A stretch of 64,000 nt of DNA from contig JADPYG010000090.1 in NCBI GenBank assembly GCA_017654735.1, forward strand, positions 620,001-684,000, read 5' to 3'. This document shows positions 12,337-23,248 of this stretch, one piece after another (position 1 is the first letter of the stretch; each line of letters starts with the position of its first letter). A model generated the notes under the pieces. It was not told the DNA's origin, did not search any database, and was given only the letters and a program-made list of their open reading frames with translations. This stretch comes from Vishniacozyma victoriae. Taxonomy: Eukaryota; Basidiomycota; Tremellomycetes; Tremellales; Bulleribasidiaceae. A program made the translations under genes and the position numbers.

Positions 12337-12707
12337 GATGTACGTAACGATGGAAACGATCACGGTCAGCTATGAGGTACGAGAGAATGACAAGATCACG
12401 AGGATGTTGGTCGCGAGTCGAGATTGCCGCCAAAATGGTCGAGTCCGCCAAGCCCTATGCTGAGATCCGACCGGTATCATTCGATAGTACCGCGACTACT
12501 AGGCACCCCGGCAAAGCTCTTGTTGCTCGCTGAAGTAGCTGTGCATGTTCCATCTGTGTGTCATGTACCCCATTTGTGCCTGTCTGTGCGTCTCAAGGTC
12601 TGTGCGCAATGAGAATGGAGTAAACTTTAACTATCTTCAATCACTCTTTCTTTTCCTTCCATCATTTCTCTTCCCTTTTCATTCTTCGCCTTATATATCA
12701 TACTATC
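12337..12707. promoter_or_regulatory. intergenic region between the two F-box-like genes
   Basis: About 370 bp. A CT-rich tract (12640-12690) and TATATATC (about 12691) lie close to the ATG at 12708; the latter is too close to be a confident TATA box. Confidence 0.45.
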
Positions 12708-14209
12708 ATGGACTTTGGAGACGGACTCAAGGAGGACTTTCCAGGGCAGTGGGATGCCATCATGAAAGCCGCCAGGGAGGAGCGATTGCAAAAGGACAGA
12801 GATAGGCCCATGCCCGTAAGTCTAGTCTATCCAGCGGAGTTGAACCCGCGACTGACTACTGCTAGCCTCCATTCAAGCGATCGTTCCCTGTGGAACTCCT
12901 CACCAAAATTATCGCCGAGGTCGACTTCTTCACTATCCCGACCTGCCTTCGAGTTTCCAAACAATTCTTTCACATCGCCGGCAAGAGGCTCTATATGGAC
13001 ATCGAAGTGGACGAGATGCAAGACCATGAAGCTATGATGATGGGGGCCGAGATCACCACTCTCAGGACCAAGAAGGGAGCAGAGGGAGAAGGGAAATCAA
13101 AAGGAAAAAAAGCAACTCCCGCGCCCAAAACCAACTTCAAACGACAATTACTCAAATACGTCCAGACTATTGTCGTTCGAGCGCACTACTGCCCCAAGGA
13201 AAAAGCGAAGCAGACCGCCTTGACCAAAGCAGCTCGAATGATGACTGGCCTCCAGCGAGTTATCTTGGTACCGGAAGCGGATTTCATGTTCACCGCCCCC
13301 TTGTGCGAAAAGGAGTCTGGTTGCCCACTCGTCGCTGGCCTCAAGAGCAAACACCTCACCCTCCACAATCTTCAAGTCGATGGCCTCGATGATGGGCCAT
13401 TGGAACTCTTTACCACTGTTCTCGACAAAGCTCAACATGCCACTCTCATCATTCCACCAACCTCGTTCTATATTGGTGGTCGAGGGGGAACGTTAAATCA
13501 CATGAGTGGTCGACCCGAAGATCTCGTCTACCCGACTCGACACTGCGAGAGCGTCAGGCTCATTGTGGGTATTTCTGAATCGGAGAACATGATGCTAGAA
13601 TGCGATCACCCCGTCTCCTTGACCAAGATCGGGCCTCTTCAAGAATTCCTCGCTGCTTTCATCAATCTCAACTTCACCAAAATCGAGATTTACATCTTCA
13701 ACAACTTCGACAACACTCTTGACTTGCCCACGTTCAGGCAGGAGCTTGCCACCAAAGTCAGCAAGCACTATGAAGATAGTATCAAGTATCTTACCGAAAG
13801 CAAGAGGCTCGAAACCAAACACTCCAACTGGTCCGCAAACTACCAAGTCTTTGGCTTGGAGGATTATTTTGCGACCCCCAAACTGCATTACGAAATCGAC
13901 GATTATTGGATGATGGAATGGGAGCAAGAATTGCACGACAGGCAGCGAGCCAAATTTGAGGCCAGGAAGAAGGCTAGGGAAGAGCTGCTTGCTCGACTCG
14001 AGGCGGTCAGTGATTCTGCGGGCCCATCAGAGATGTCGAGTGCTGATGACCAGGAGATGCCCGATGGATCGCATCACGAAGAAGACCCGGTAGAGGACGA
14101 AAATGAAGCAGGTGTTGCCCATCCGGGGGAAGCGAAGGAGCAAAACAAGGAGGAGGAAGAAGGCGAAAGGGATGAAGAAGGGCGAGCAAACAAGAAGGCT
14201 AAGATCTAA
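12708..14209 (+). CDS. F-box-like protein, paralogue 2
   Basis: Two exons, 12708-12815 and 12866-14209, give 483 aa. The F-box-like stretch (PPFKRSFPVELLTKII, then TCLRVSKQFFHIAGKRLY) directly follows the intron, as in paralogue 1. Shared blocks are TAARMMTGLQRVIL, KIEIYIFNNFDN and NYQVFGLEDYF. The C-terminus is longer and strongly acidic (Glu/Asp-rich, ending in basic NKKAKI, a possible nuclear localisation signal). Unlike paralogue 1, there is no C-terminal intron. It differs enough that duplication is old. The substrate is unknown; the role as an SCF adaptor is inferred from the domain only. Confidence 0.68.
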
Positions 14210-14709
14210 AGTAGAGTTGTATCTGAAAATCTCACGCGAAATCATCACATAGGATTGTAGCTTGTATATAACGAAACGGATGACCTGAAATGATGAATGA
14301 CCCTTATGAAACTCGCCTTGGCTCTATTGTCTTGAGATTCAGGCCAAGGAATCTTGAAAGCTTGAGCCCCGCTACCAAGACCATCCGGCGGCGACCAGAT
14401 GAGGGTCATGGCGCCCAGGCCTACTGCGCATCTTACCCCACCTTCCGGACCCAAGCATCGGTCGCCGAGGTCCGCTGAGCAATGGGAGGAAGCGGTTCGA
14501 AAAGCATCCGAGGACCGTTTAATTCGTGATTCACAAGGGCAAGGTCGTCTTGGTATTTTCTTGGTATGACGCAAGATCATGCATGTCGAGCGTACCTTCG
14601 CGATCGATCCCTAGAGCGTGCATGAGTATATTAAGAGGGCACTCATGCATATAACCGTCTCTCTCCGACTTGATAGATTAAACAACAGTAAACGAAACCG
14701 AAAACGATC
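14210..14709. promoter_or_regulatory. intergenic region with promoter of the second FAS1 gene
   Basis: About 500 bp. It holds CGATCGATC at 14601-14609, TATATTAA at 14627-14634 and TATAA at 14650-14654 upstream of the ATG at 14710. The rest shows nothing recognisable. Confidence 0.5.
14601..14634 (+). promoter_or_regulatory. CGATCGATC motif plus TATA-like element of FAS1 gene 2
   Basis: Same nonamer as at 9097-9105, here 17 bp before TATATTAA, which lies 83 bp upstream of the ATG (90 bp in paralogue 1). The arrangement suggests conserved promoter architecture; function is inferred. Confidence 0.45.
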
Positions 14710-15935
14710 ATGAGATTGACTAAATTTGCACTTCCCGCTTTGGCGGCTTTCGTTCCTGCTTTTGCCCAAGAGGGTGAAGGATCCGACTACGTTTCCAATG
14801 TCCTCGAGGCTCTCAAGTGAGTGATTAGTAGTTAAGATTAGCTAATGAGTAGTGGAGCGGGTCTCACTACTCTTGCTGGCGCCTTGACTGCTCTCGCTGC
14901 TACTCCTGCCGGTGAAGGTTTCCTCCAATTACTCGAACAGGGAAACAAAACAGTTTTCGCACCTTCCAATACCGCTTTTGAAGCTCTCGGTGTTGGTGCC
15001 CTTGACAACATCACTCTAGTCAGCGAATTATTGGCGTACCATATCTTCGATGAGGATGTTACCGACCTTACTATCGGTGTTTTACCCAACAACACCGCCG
15101 TCGAGACTTTACGAAGTGATGCTGCCGGTTTCGACCTGGATGTCACTTTACCATTAATCTTGACTCGATTATCGGAGGACGAAGATTCTTTCGTGATATA
15201 CAACAACAATGATACCATTCCTGTTGAAGGTCCTACTGAAGTTGAGAATCTTCAAGTTTACATTATCGATACCGTCATTTCACTCCCTCCTACCTTGGAC
15301 GAAGTTGTCGAGTCTTCTGGACTCACTAGTCTCGCTCCGTTACTTGAAGGATTGAACGGTACCGAGGGACCTATCACTCTCTTCGCTCCGAACAACGCTG
15401 CTTTTGAAGCTATCGCTTCTGACCTCGAGGGTCTCAGTGAGGAGGAGGTGACCGCAGTTTTAAGTAATCATGTCGTCAATGGAACGGTTCTTTCGCAGGA
15501 TATCGTCGTAGAAGGAGATGTCAACGATGCGGCAACTCCACTCGCTGGACCTGCAATTTCAGTAACGACCAACGAAACTGGAACATTCATCACTTCTGGA
15601 GAAGCATCCGCTCAGGTGATCGGTACAGACTTCCTATTCGATGGTGGTGTTGTCCATGTAAGTCTTCTTGCTCGTCTAGGGAATGAGCTGATGATTAGAT
15701 CATCGATAGTGTCCTAGTCAACGCTAGTCCAGAGGCGAATGAACCAGTCACCTCGACCCCAGGCACACCTTCTCCCACTAGCTCTGGTGGTGGTGGTGGT
15801 TCCGAAACTTCCAGCCCTGCTGAAACATCGGACGCTGGTAATCCCGCTGGAAAGGTTGAATTGAGCTTGGCCTTGACTCTCGGTGGATTGTTGGTGACCT
15901 TTGGAGCTGTTGCGGGTGGGGGATTACTAGTCTGA
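14710..15935 (+). CDS. FAS1 (fasciclin) domain surface protein, GPI-anchored, paralogue 2
   Basis: Exons 14710-14816, 14853-15657, 15699-15935 give 382 aa. A signal peptide (MRLTKFALPALAAFVPAFAQ) leads into two fasciclin domains: GNKTVFAPSNTAFEALG with YHIFDEDV and LQVYIIDTVI, then GPITLFAPNNAAFEAI with NHVVNGTV and VVHIIDSVLVN. The tail is Ser/Thr/Gly-rich and ends with a hydrophobic GPI signal (LGGLLVTFGAVAGGGLLV). It lacks the long Ser/Ala linker of paralogue 1 after the signal peptide. Exon 2 is again exactly 805 nt with the same phases. Role: cell-surface adhesion or wall protein, by family. The pair flanks the two F-box-like genes. Confidence 0.9.
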
Positions 15936-16148
15936 TAAGTCACAACAGACAGCTGGGGAGCGTAGAGCAATAGTTTAGAATAGGAGAGATGATGAGGATG
16001 CAAGCTTGTCGCATTGCGCTATCGTGAAGGCTGTTATCTTGCTGCTTTGTATATAGCATCTGCTTTGCGTAAATGAAGCGGATGAATAAGAGAGTGAGAG
16101 ACAACGGGCAGAAGGGTTAGCGACAAGAATGCCGTTGTTTACCGTCAC

Positions 16149-17796
16149 ATGTCGACTCCAAATGAATCAACTCCACTCATATCAAACAGCGTCCACGCTG
16201 ATACCCCACGCCAGCTTCTAGGCCATCAGCAGGCGGACACAAATATAGAGGCACAATCACAAGCGATCCTGGTCTCCCTGGAAGCGAACGTAAACGCTTC
16301 AATCCGGACAAGCTCTGAACCGGTTAACCTCCTTATCTTGCTCTACGCTTCACTTCGCCTATGTGACTTTCTACAGGGATCATCTGGAGTTGGTAGTATT
16401 GGGTCGATACTGGTCCGCGAGAGGCTAGAGGGTGGGATTAGGCGACGGCTGGATGTTGAGATAGGAAGAATTATTGATAGCCTGGGACGGGGCGAAGTGG
16501 ATGATGAGACTCTCTACGAGGCTTTATGGAGGAGGTGGGAAGTGGGTCAGGGGAAAGTATCTGGTAAGTCCTTGTTATAAGAGCGACAGATGCTAATTGC
16601 CTGCTCTTGATTTGATGATCAAACAGGATGAGGGACGGAGTCATCGATATCTATCACACCCGGTCATTGTACATTTCGTCCAACATCTGTACAATCATGG
16701 CCCAACGTCCATCCACCGCGAGTCTAAAGGGATTCTTAATATTCTTGAATCAGCCATTACCCCCAGGTACATTCATATTACTCCTTTGAAGGGCTATCTG
16801 ACGGATAGACGAGCTCATATCCTTCATTTCGGTTCCTTCTTGTTACTTTGGGCCCTAACAATCGTATCCGCTATGAGGTCCAATACATGGGCCACCCGTA
16901 CTTCACCTCATATCAACAAACACTCGGCGCTGGACATCATCTGGATGATCACCACCTCAGCTGCGATCATTCAGGTATTTCAGCATCCGGACCACAATCG
17001 AGTTGGTAGACACATTTTACTCCTCCCTTCCGCCTTATCCCTGATTACTTGCTGGACGACATATGGATTCACATTCCTAACCCTCTCCATTCCATTTCTT
17101 ACCATCTCACTTATTCGACCTGAACCGCCATCGATCCCGTTCTTATTTCCCTCGCTACTGCCCCATTCGATCAGGTTATGGGATATAATCGTCGCTGGAT
17201 TTACCGGCTGGGCATCACTTTGGCCAGTGATCATCGTACTGTGCGTGTTGTTCAGTGTCTCACTCAATGGCGATATCTTTCGAGGTTTCCTATATATCCC
17301 CACGAGACCGATCTCGGATCCGCCGGTCGAAGAAGGGGTAGCACCTTACGGTACTCGACTTGCGATCTTTGGAACTATCCTCATTCTGGTATATTTGGCG
17401 ATATGTCTGTCGATCTCCAATATGGCTAGTCGAGCAGCTAGACATGCTCAGCGCTCGGAGAGCAGGGAGTCAGAACCGGAGACGCAGGCTAGGATCGGCT
17501 TGGTATTGGGGACGAGATGGCTTCTGGGAGATTTGGGTCAGGAGTCCGAATCAATGGAGGATGGGGCGGAGACTCGTCGAACTGATCCAGGTGGATGGGG
17601 TCATCCTCCTGTACCATTACCATTCAATCTACTGGTGGTACCCCTCGACCTCGTCATACTCGGGTTTGGTCTCGTTCGCTTCTTGTCACGGGAAAAAGAT
17701 AAAGGGACTTTGGGGAGGATCATACATCGGATGAAATACTTCGTCGCTATCTTGATGATCGGCATCCCATGCTGGGTAATCAGTTTCGTTGTTTAG
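16149..17796 (+). CDS. polytopic membrane protein of unknown function
   Basis: I do not recognise the family. Exons 16149-16556 and 16627-17796 give 525 aa if the donor at 16557 (GTATCT) is used; the stronger GTAAGT at 16565 would break the frame, so the splice is uncertain. The first ~190 residues are soluble and begin with STPNESTPLISN, containing an acidic dileucine-like ESTPLI that often sorts proteins to vacuoles. After that about seven hydrophobic segments are visible (for example FGSFLLLWALTIV, IIWMITTSAAIIQVF, IIVAGFTGWASLW with VIIVLCVLFSV, LAIFGTILILVYLAI, FNLLVVPLDLVILGFGL and YFVAILMIGIPCWVISFV). A conserved helical N-terminal region with SEPVNLLILLYASLRLCDFLQ precedes them. Transport or organelle membrane role is a guess. 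Confidence 0.6.
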
Positions 17797-17898
17797 TATA
17801 GTATAGTCGCAAACGATAATTGTTGTTTAAGTTGTACTTTACATACGGTTGTACCAGGAATGCATTATGCTACACTATGACCATTATATGATATTCGC

Positions 17899-20437
17899 TC
17901 ACTCGTCATCCTCCTCATCATGACCAGGGAAAGCACCTGGCATTCCCCTATTTTCGCCATTTCCCCCAGGCTGTGCTCCGAGCTGGAGCAACTATCTATC
18001 AGTACTGCTCGACATGGTAAGATGATGAGGTACCTGCTGCAACATATCATCCCTCTCTTGCTGTGGGACCTCTGCAAAAGCCCTTCCAGCCGTCAATTCC
18101 CTCCAAACAGCCGCTATACGTTCCTGCCACCCATCAGGGTGTTGTTCCATCAGTTCATTCAACCTTCCCAATGTCTCGCCCAAAATCCCTCCTCCACCTT
18201 GTACCTGCCCGCCCTGGCCCCTTCCTCTCGTGGGGAGACCATTGAAATATGATTGGTCGTATGTCGAGATGGCTGTTGTAGGTGGTAACGGATCGTATGC
18301 GTGAACTGGTTTATTCCTGATCATTGGCGGTAGGAAACCTGTCCAGGATGTTGACTCGGAGCAGACGACATGACGACATATGAATAGTGGTAAGGAGATT
18401 TGTTCATCTACTGGATCTCTTGGGATTGCGAGGAGTGATAGGACGTGTTCTCGATCGGATTTTGCTTGTGATGATTCCAATTGAGCGATGGCGGGGGAGA
18501 GTTGCGATTCGAAGAATTTAAGCATGGATGTTTCTTTCCATAATGCCTCGGAACGCGATACGTAGATGTGAGACAATAAGTGAACGGTATTGGTTGGTGA
18601 TTCCCTGGCTGTCAGCTTGTGCGAAGATTCGGAGGAGCTATCTTACGTGTAGCCAGCTTCAATAGCGAACAGAGGATGTGACCTAGCGCCATCTGGCAAG
18701 TTTGCATTGATCTTGTCCGCCAGCAATGGTACGACCTGTGGGAAAGTCCAAATAGCAGCTTGCAGCGCTACCTCACTCGCCGAATGATCTTTACTCTTGG
18801 CCGCATTCTCCTTCTGCCTCAACGCCAATGCTTTTGCAAAAGCCATACCAGGTAATCCATCAAAAGCAACAGCAGCTTGATCTTCCTGTTCAAACATCGA
18901 CAATAACCATTGACCGTTATTTGATTTGATGGCGAGGAAATCTAGCCAAAATGCAGCTCCGTGTGGATCACCTAGTGGGTCGAGAGAGAAGAGTAGTTTA
19001 GCGAAATTGAAGGCTGTTACCCAACATCCTCGACGACCTAGGTAGGAGATGATTCGGTGCAGGGCTGTGAACATTGGTCGGTTCTCTACGCGGTCAAAGT
19101 CGAGCCGAGATGCTCCTGTTGCGACGCTGAATGAGGGCATCAAACATCGGTCGAATGCGTACAATGCACGCTCGGCAAAATCGGATGCAGCTCCAATGTC
19201 TGGATTGTCAGCTAGATCACAGTCGAATTGAAAAGAGAGCTGACCAGATTGCAACCTGTGGACCTCGCTCATCTGTAACAGCGTATCGACGTGCCAAGGA
19301 TATACCTGCAACAGCGCCATCAACTCATTGGGATCTGCGCATCAGCCTTACTCCACCCGGAGTAGCGGGGACATACCATGAGACCTAACAGCGCCCATGA
19401 ACTGCCTCTCGACTTCCCTCCACTGACCAGAATGTTCAAACGTGAACCATTTTTCACCAGCCTGAACGACCTCATAACCCCTCCTTTCGTAACATTCCTG
19501 AATCTCTCCTTCATTCAATTCCCGCATACCAAGGCCAGCAAGTGATGTTGCGGGTGGGTAAGTCGGTTTGGGTTTTGAGATCGTATAACGGAGCTTGGAG
19601 GATGGACCACCTCTACGTTTGTTGGTACCTGCGTCGGCGGAAATCTGGAATTAGCTGCATTCCAAGGTGTTGTGTAGTCGGCTCACGACTTTTGAGCCGA
19701 AGAAACGACGTAATTCTGCGTCGGCGTCTAGGTTCTTTGGGTCGATAGACAGTAGGCTCCTACTCATCAGCATCGCTCTCGATGTCTTGATTTAAGCTCA
19801 CCTAAACGCCATGAACCCCTTAGACTCGGATGGACCAGCAGTAGATGCCTTTGCCTGATCAGCTGTGGAAGTACCATATCTGTACAGTCAGCATAGTCTC
19901 CATCAGATGACGCTTGACTCACTTGATATCAAGTTCCGCCAAAGCTTTATCCACTTCATCCATCTCCTCGGGCTTGTGTCCTCCTTTACGTCCTTTTTTG
20001 GGTGTTGCTTTCGTTGTCTCTTCGTCCTCGTCTGTATCATCTTCTTGAAAAGCTACAGGAGCCTTCTTCTTCTTTCTCTTGTTCTTCTTCTTGCTCTGCT
20101 AATCAGAATCGATCACGTAAAATGAAGATACTTACCTTCTTACTAGCTACAGCTACTACTTCTTCCTCCTCTTCCTCTTCATCTTCATCATCTAGATCTG
20201 CAGTCTCGTCTCCTCCGAGCTATCTATCAGTTTGAGTTCGAAGTGTAGAAAATGACATACAGCAGCAAAAGCATTAACAGGCGCTTCACCCTCTACTACC
20301 TCTTCCTCCTCTTCTTCTTCGTCCTCTTCCTCTTCAACAGGGGCAGATTTCTCCGTAGCTACTCGGTCTTGTTCCGCCTTGAGCAGCTCCAGTTCCTCTG
20401 CCTCCCTTTGTTGTCTCTTATTTAGCCTCTTGCTCAT
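17899..20437 (-). CDS. TCF25: TCF25 / Rqc1 homologue, ribosome quality control
   Basis: Rqc1/Tcf25 works with the ligase Ltn1 and Cdc48 on stalled 60S subunits in the ribosome quality control complex. Ten exons (complement): 20261-20437, 20136-20219, 19923-20098, 19802-19879, 19687-19759, 19377-19644, 19245-19334, 18647-19199, 18034-18604, 17899-17991; 720 aa. It starts SKRLNKRQQREAEE, followed by acidic Glu runs and a Lys-rich stretch, then LLSIDPKNLDADAELRRFFGS, YPWHVDTLLQMSEVHRLQS, ERALYAFDRCL and YRR-type helical repeats, all diagnostic for the Tcf25 family. The C-terminus is acidic. The intron at 19200-19244 (45 nt) is stop-free and interrupts the EVHRLQSD helix. The frame is open upstream to an ATG at 20626, but the start at 20437 fits the family. 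Confidence 0.9.
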
Positions 20438-20732
20438 GATCTTTAAGTATGGATTGCTGATTTCAGAAATGTATTCAAAGATGACGTCGAAGTAGATCGG
20501 GCGGATATCGCCGTTGAGGTAGAACATTCCCACGATATACCTGACGCGGTGGTATAATTGCCAGCCGTCTTCATCGGTCTTAAGATTCGGCGATAGACCG
20601 ACTGCCACTCTTTCAGAATCGGGCATAACCGCGTCTCGGCATTGACCACGTGCAATCGGATCTGTTCGCCTGCATCCTGCATCAGGTCTTCATGCCCCTA
20701 AGGTAACGCTTTCTTGGATATCATCGACAAAA
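20438..20732. promoter_or_regulatory. shared divergent promoter TCF25 / RPS11
   Basis: Only 295 bp separate the two starts. A perfect CACGTG E-box lies at 20647-20652, about 85 bp upstream of RPS11. Co-regulation of a ribosomal protein gene and a ribosome quality control gene is plausible but inferred. Confidence 0.5.
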
Positions 20733-21692
20733 ATGGCAGAACAGACTGAGAAGGCTTTCCAGAAGCAGCCCCTATTCCAGGCCACCAAGGCTCGAGGTAT
20801 GTTCCTCCCATTCGAATGGTGAAGATAGGATCAAAACTGACTTAGTTCCCTTTTAATCAAAACCTTCGCCCGACACCTACATTGTATACGTTATGAAAAC
20901 ATCACCAACTATCATCCTCGCGTGTCGCTCTCGCTCTCACTCATGCTCATGATGGACTTGATTGGAATATATAGGAGGAAAGAAGGTCAACACCAAGACA
21001 AAGCGATGGTTTAAGGATGTTGGACTTGGATTCAGGACTCCTGCTGGTGAGTTTATTGGGATTATGGGATAAGCGGCTTGGCACCTGGCACAGTGATGGA
21101 GCGGATGGACGGCTATCATTCTGGGAAGATGAATGTGGGTGGAATGAGTGGAAGCGAGGATGCAGCCCGATGAGGAATGAAGGATGGAAGAATTGCTGGA
21201 GCAGGAGCCATGTCGCTTGATCCCATATCCACAGTCCACGGCCTCTCCGTAGGGTAGCACTAACAGTAACAGAGGCCATCAACGGTACCTACATCGACAA
21301 GAAGTGCCCCTTCACCGGCGAGGTCTCCATCCGAGGACGAATCCTAACTGGTGTCGTCCACTCTACCAAAATGACCAACACCATCATCATCCGACGAGAG
21401 TACCTACACTTGTGAGCCCTTTACTGTTGGAGATTAGGATTGGACTGATAATGTAGCATCCCTAAATACAAGCGATACGAGAAACGACACAAGAACCTCG
21501 CTGCTCACTGCTCTCCCGCTTTCCGAGTCGAGAACGGTGACACCGTCACTGTCGGTATGTCCCCCTCCTTAATCTAGCTAAGGACTCAACTGATAAACAG
21601 GCCAATGCCGACCTTTGTCTAAAACCGTCCGATTCAACGTCCTCCGAGTGTCGAAGAACAAGGCGGCTGCCAAGGCTTTCCAGAAGTTCTAA
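20733..21692 (+). CDS. RPS11: 40S ribosomal protein S11 (uS17)
   Basis: Component of the small ribosomal subunit. Exons 20733-20796, 20975-21046, 21273-21411, 21457-21554, 21601-21692 give 154 aa. Diagnostic blocks: [61 protein letters not shown], and [15 protein letters not shown] with the C-terminal FQKF. Introns 1 and 2 (178 and 226 nt) are several times longer than the usual ~45 nt here, which is common for fungal ribosomal protein genes. I looked for box C/D motifs in these introns and found none convincing. Shares its upstream region with TCF25. Confidence 0.97.
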
Positions 21693-21890
21693 GGAGCTCT
21701 TGTAGCATTGGATGTATGCATCGGGCTTGTTGGATACTCGTGCGGTATCGTGTCATGTCAGTGGTCAACTAATAGGACTGATTCTGTTGGTGCTTGTGTT
21801 TCACTAATTCATTTGTGTATTATATCTACCACTAGCGGTTTATGCTTTTCTAATCAATCCAGTATCAAAGAACCAATACAACTCTTCATC

Positions 21891-23248
21891 CTACGCCTCC
21901 TGAATACTATCGACCGCCAGTCGCTCGGAATTGTACGGTCCATGATCCTGCAACAGCAACCTGGCAGATTGACCGAACCAAGCCCATATCTGGGTAGATA
22001 GGGAGCCGAGGTAGGATAATGAGGGATCTACATCTCAGCGTTAGCCTTGGCCAGGATCACTGGGCGGACACGTACCGATGTGCTTTGCCGTCAGAGGGAC
22101 ACTGTATCTTTCAAAGATCACAGTCTCTAAGCCCGGGACGAAAGCCACATGATCCTGGATTCTACTTCCCAGTAGAGGATCCAATCCTCGTTCTAACAAT
22201 GCAGCCTGCAGAGCCTGCCTTCTCATCAGTCACTCGACTGCTTATGTGAGGACGACTGACATGTACCTTCTTGTCAGCTCTTTATAAATGCGGGCAGACA
22301 CTCACTCCCACACTTCCGGACAGCGATCCTGAGGGGCTGCATCACCCGTGATGTAATCGATATAGTACTCTGGTTCCAGGAGGACTAAATATCCGCCAGG
22401 CTTTAAGACCCTTGCGCACTCAGTGATCAAAGGCGGGTAATCGCGTATCTAGCATCAGTCCTTGTGACGACCAGTGGACTCACTCCAAAACCGATATCCC
22501 GGATGTGGACGACATCGAAGCAATCATCTTCATATCCAAGGCCGTAGAGGATATCACGAATTTCGAATCTATCATCAGCGATGGTAAGGCATCCGGATGG
22601 AAGGACCTACGTGAGGTTGTGTGGTGGGTGCGATATGGGTGAATGGACCAGATCTAAACCTATCACCTATTTGTCAGGTTTGGACGAGGCGATTCGTACG
22701 TTGACATCTGGGTATGCTTGTGCTACGTCATATGCCCTTTCCATCAGTATTTACCTAGCGATCAAGATCGAAGTGGAGACGAACCATCTTCCAGTCCCGC
22801 ATCCAACATCAAGGATATATTTCTGACCAATGTCGTCATCCGCGTTCAGGTAGTCTGTCACTTGTCCTATAGATTCAGCCTTGATGAGAGGAGAAAAGGA
22901 TGAACTTGCCAGGTAGATTACCAATCATATGCTGATACACTTCGTGACAGCGTTCCAAGCGCTGACGTTAATGCAGATAGGACGCAGGTGACGGAGGAGA
23001 TACCTCGAAATCTGGTGAATGAGATGGAACCTGCTAATCAGTCTTGGCTCTAGATGGATCTCGAACGACGTACTGGAAAGCAGTAGTCGTCTTGCTACTA
23101 CCGTCAGCCACTCCTGACATCGACATACGACATACAAGTGATGAGAACAACTATTCCCTCACGTCAGCATGACCATCTACAAGTGAGCGGAACTCACTAG
23201 ACCATCGTCCACTCTGATCGCTGATTCCCCATCTTCAAGACTACCCAT
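21891..23248 (-). CDS. SAM-dependent methyltransferase (LaeA/class I type), 282 aa
   Basis: Class I Rossmann methyltransferase. Twelve exons (complement): 23198-23248, 23136-23150, 23074-23094, 23004-23030, 22910-22961, 22785-22866, 22700-22736, 22611-22666, 22484-22568, 22306-22448, 22076-22218, 21891-22027. Motif I is ILDVGCGTGRWA, the acidic residue after strand 2 is in VIGLDLVHSP, motif II is CFDVVHIRDI, and motif III is VLKPGGYLVLLEPE. An N-terminal CFPVPSHSPDFERLERCHEV matches the lid helix of fungal LaeA-like enzymes. The intron at 22867-22909 needs a GC donor (GCAAGT) to keep motif I in frame. A 6-nt exon at 22261-22266 is possible within the 22219-22305 intron. Substrate unknown. Tail-to-tail with RPS11, head-to-head with CBS. 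Confidence 0.78.

Noticed and set aside
20797..21272. snoRNA candidates in RPS11 introns
   Set aside because: Only partial C-box-like strings (GTGATGG, CGATGAGG) and no paired D box CTGA at the right distance or terminal stem.
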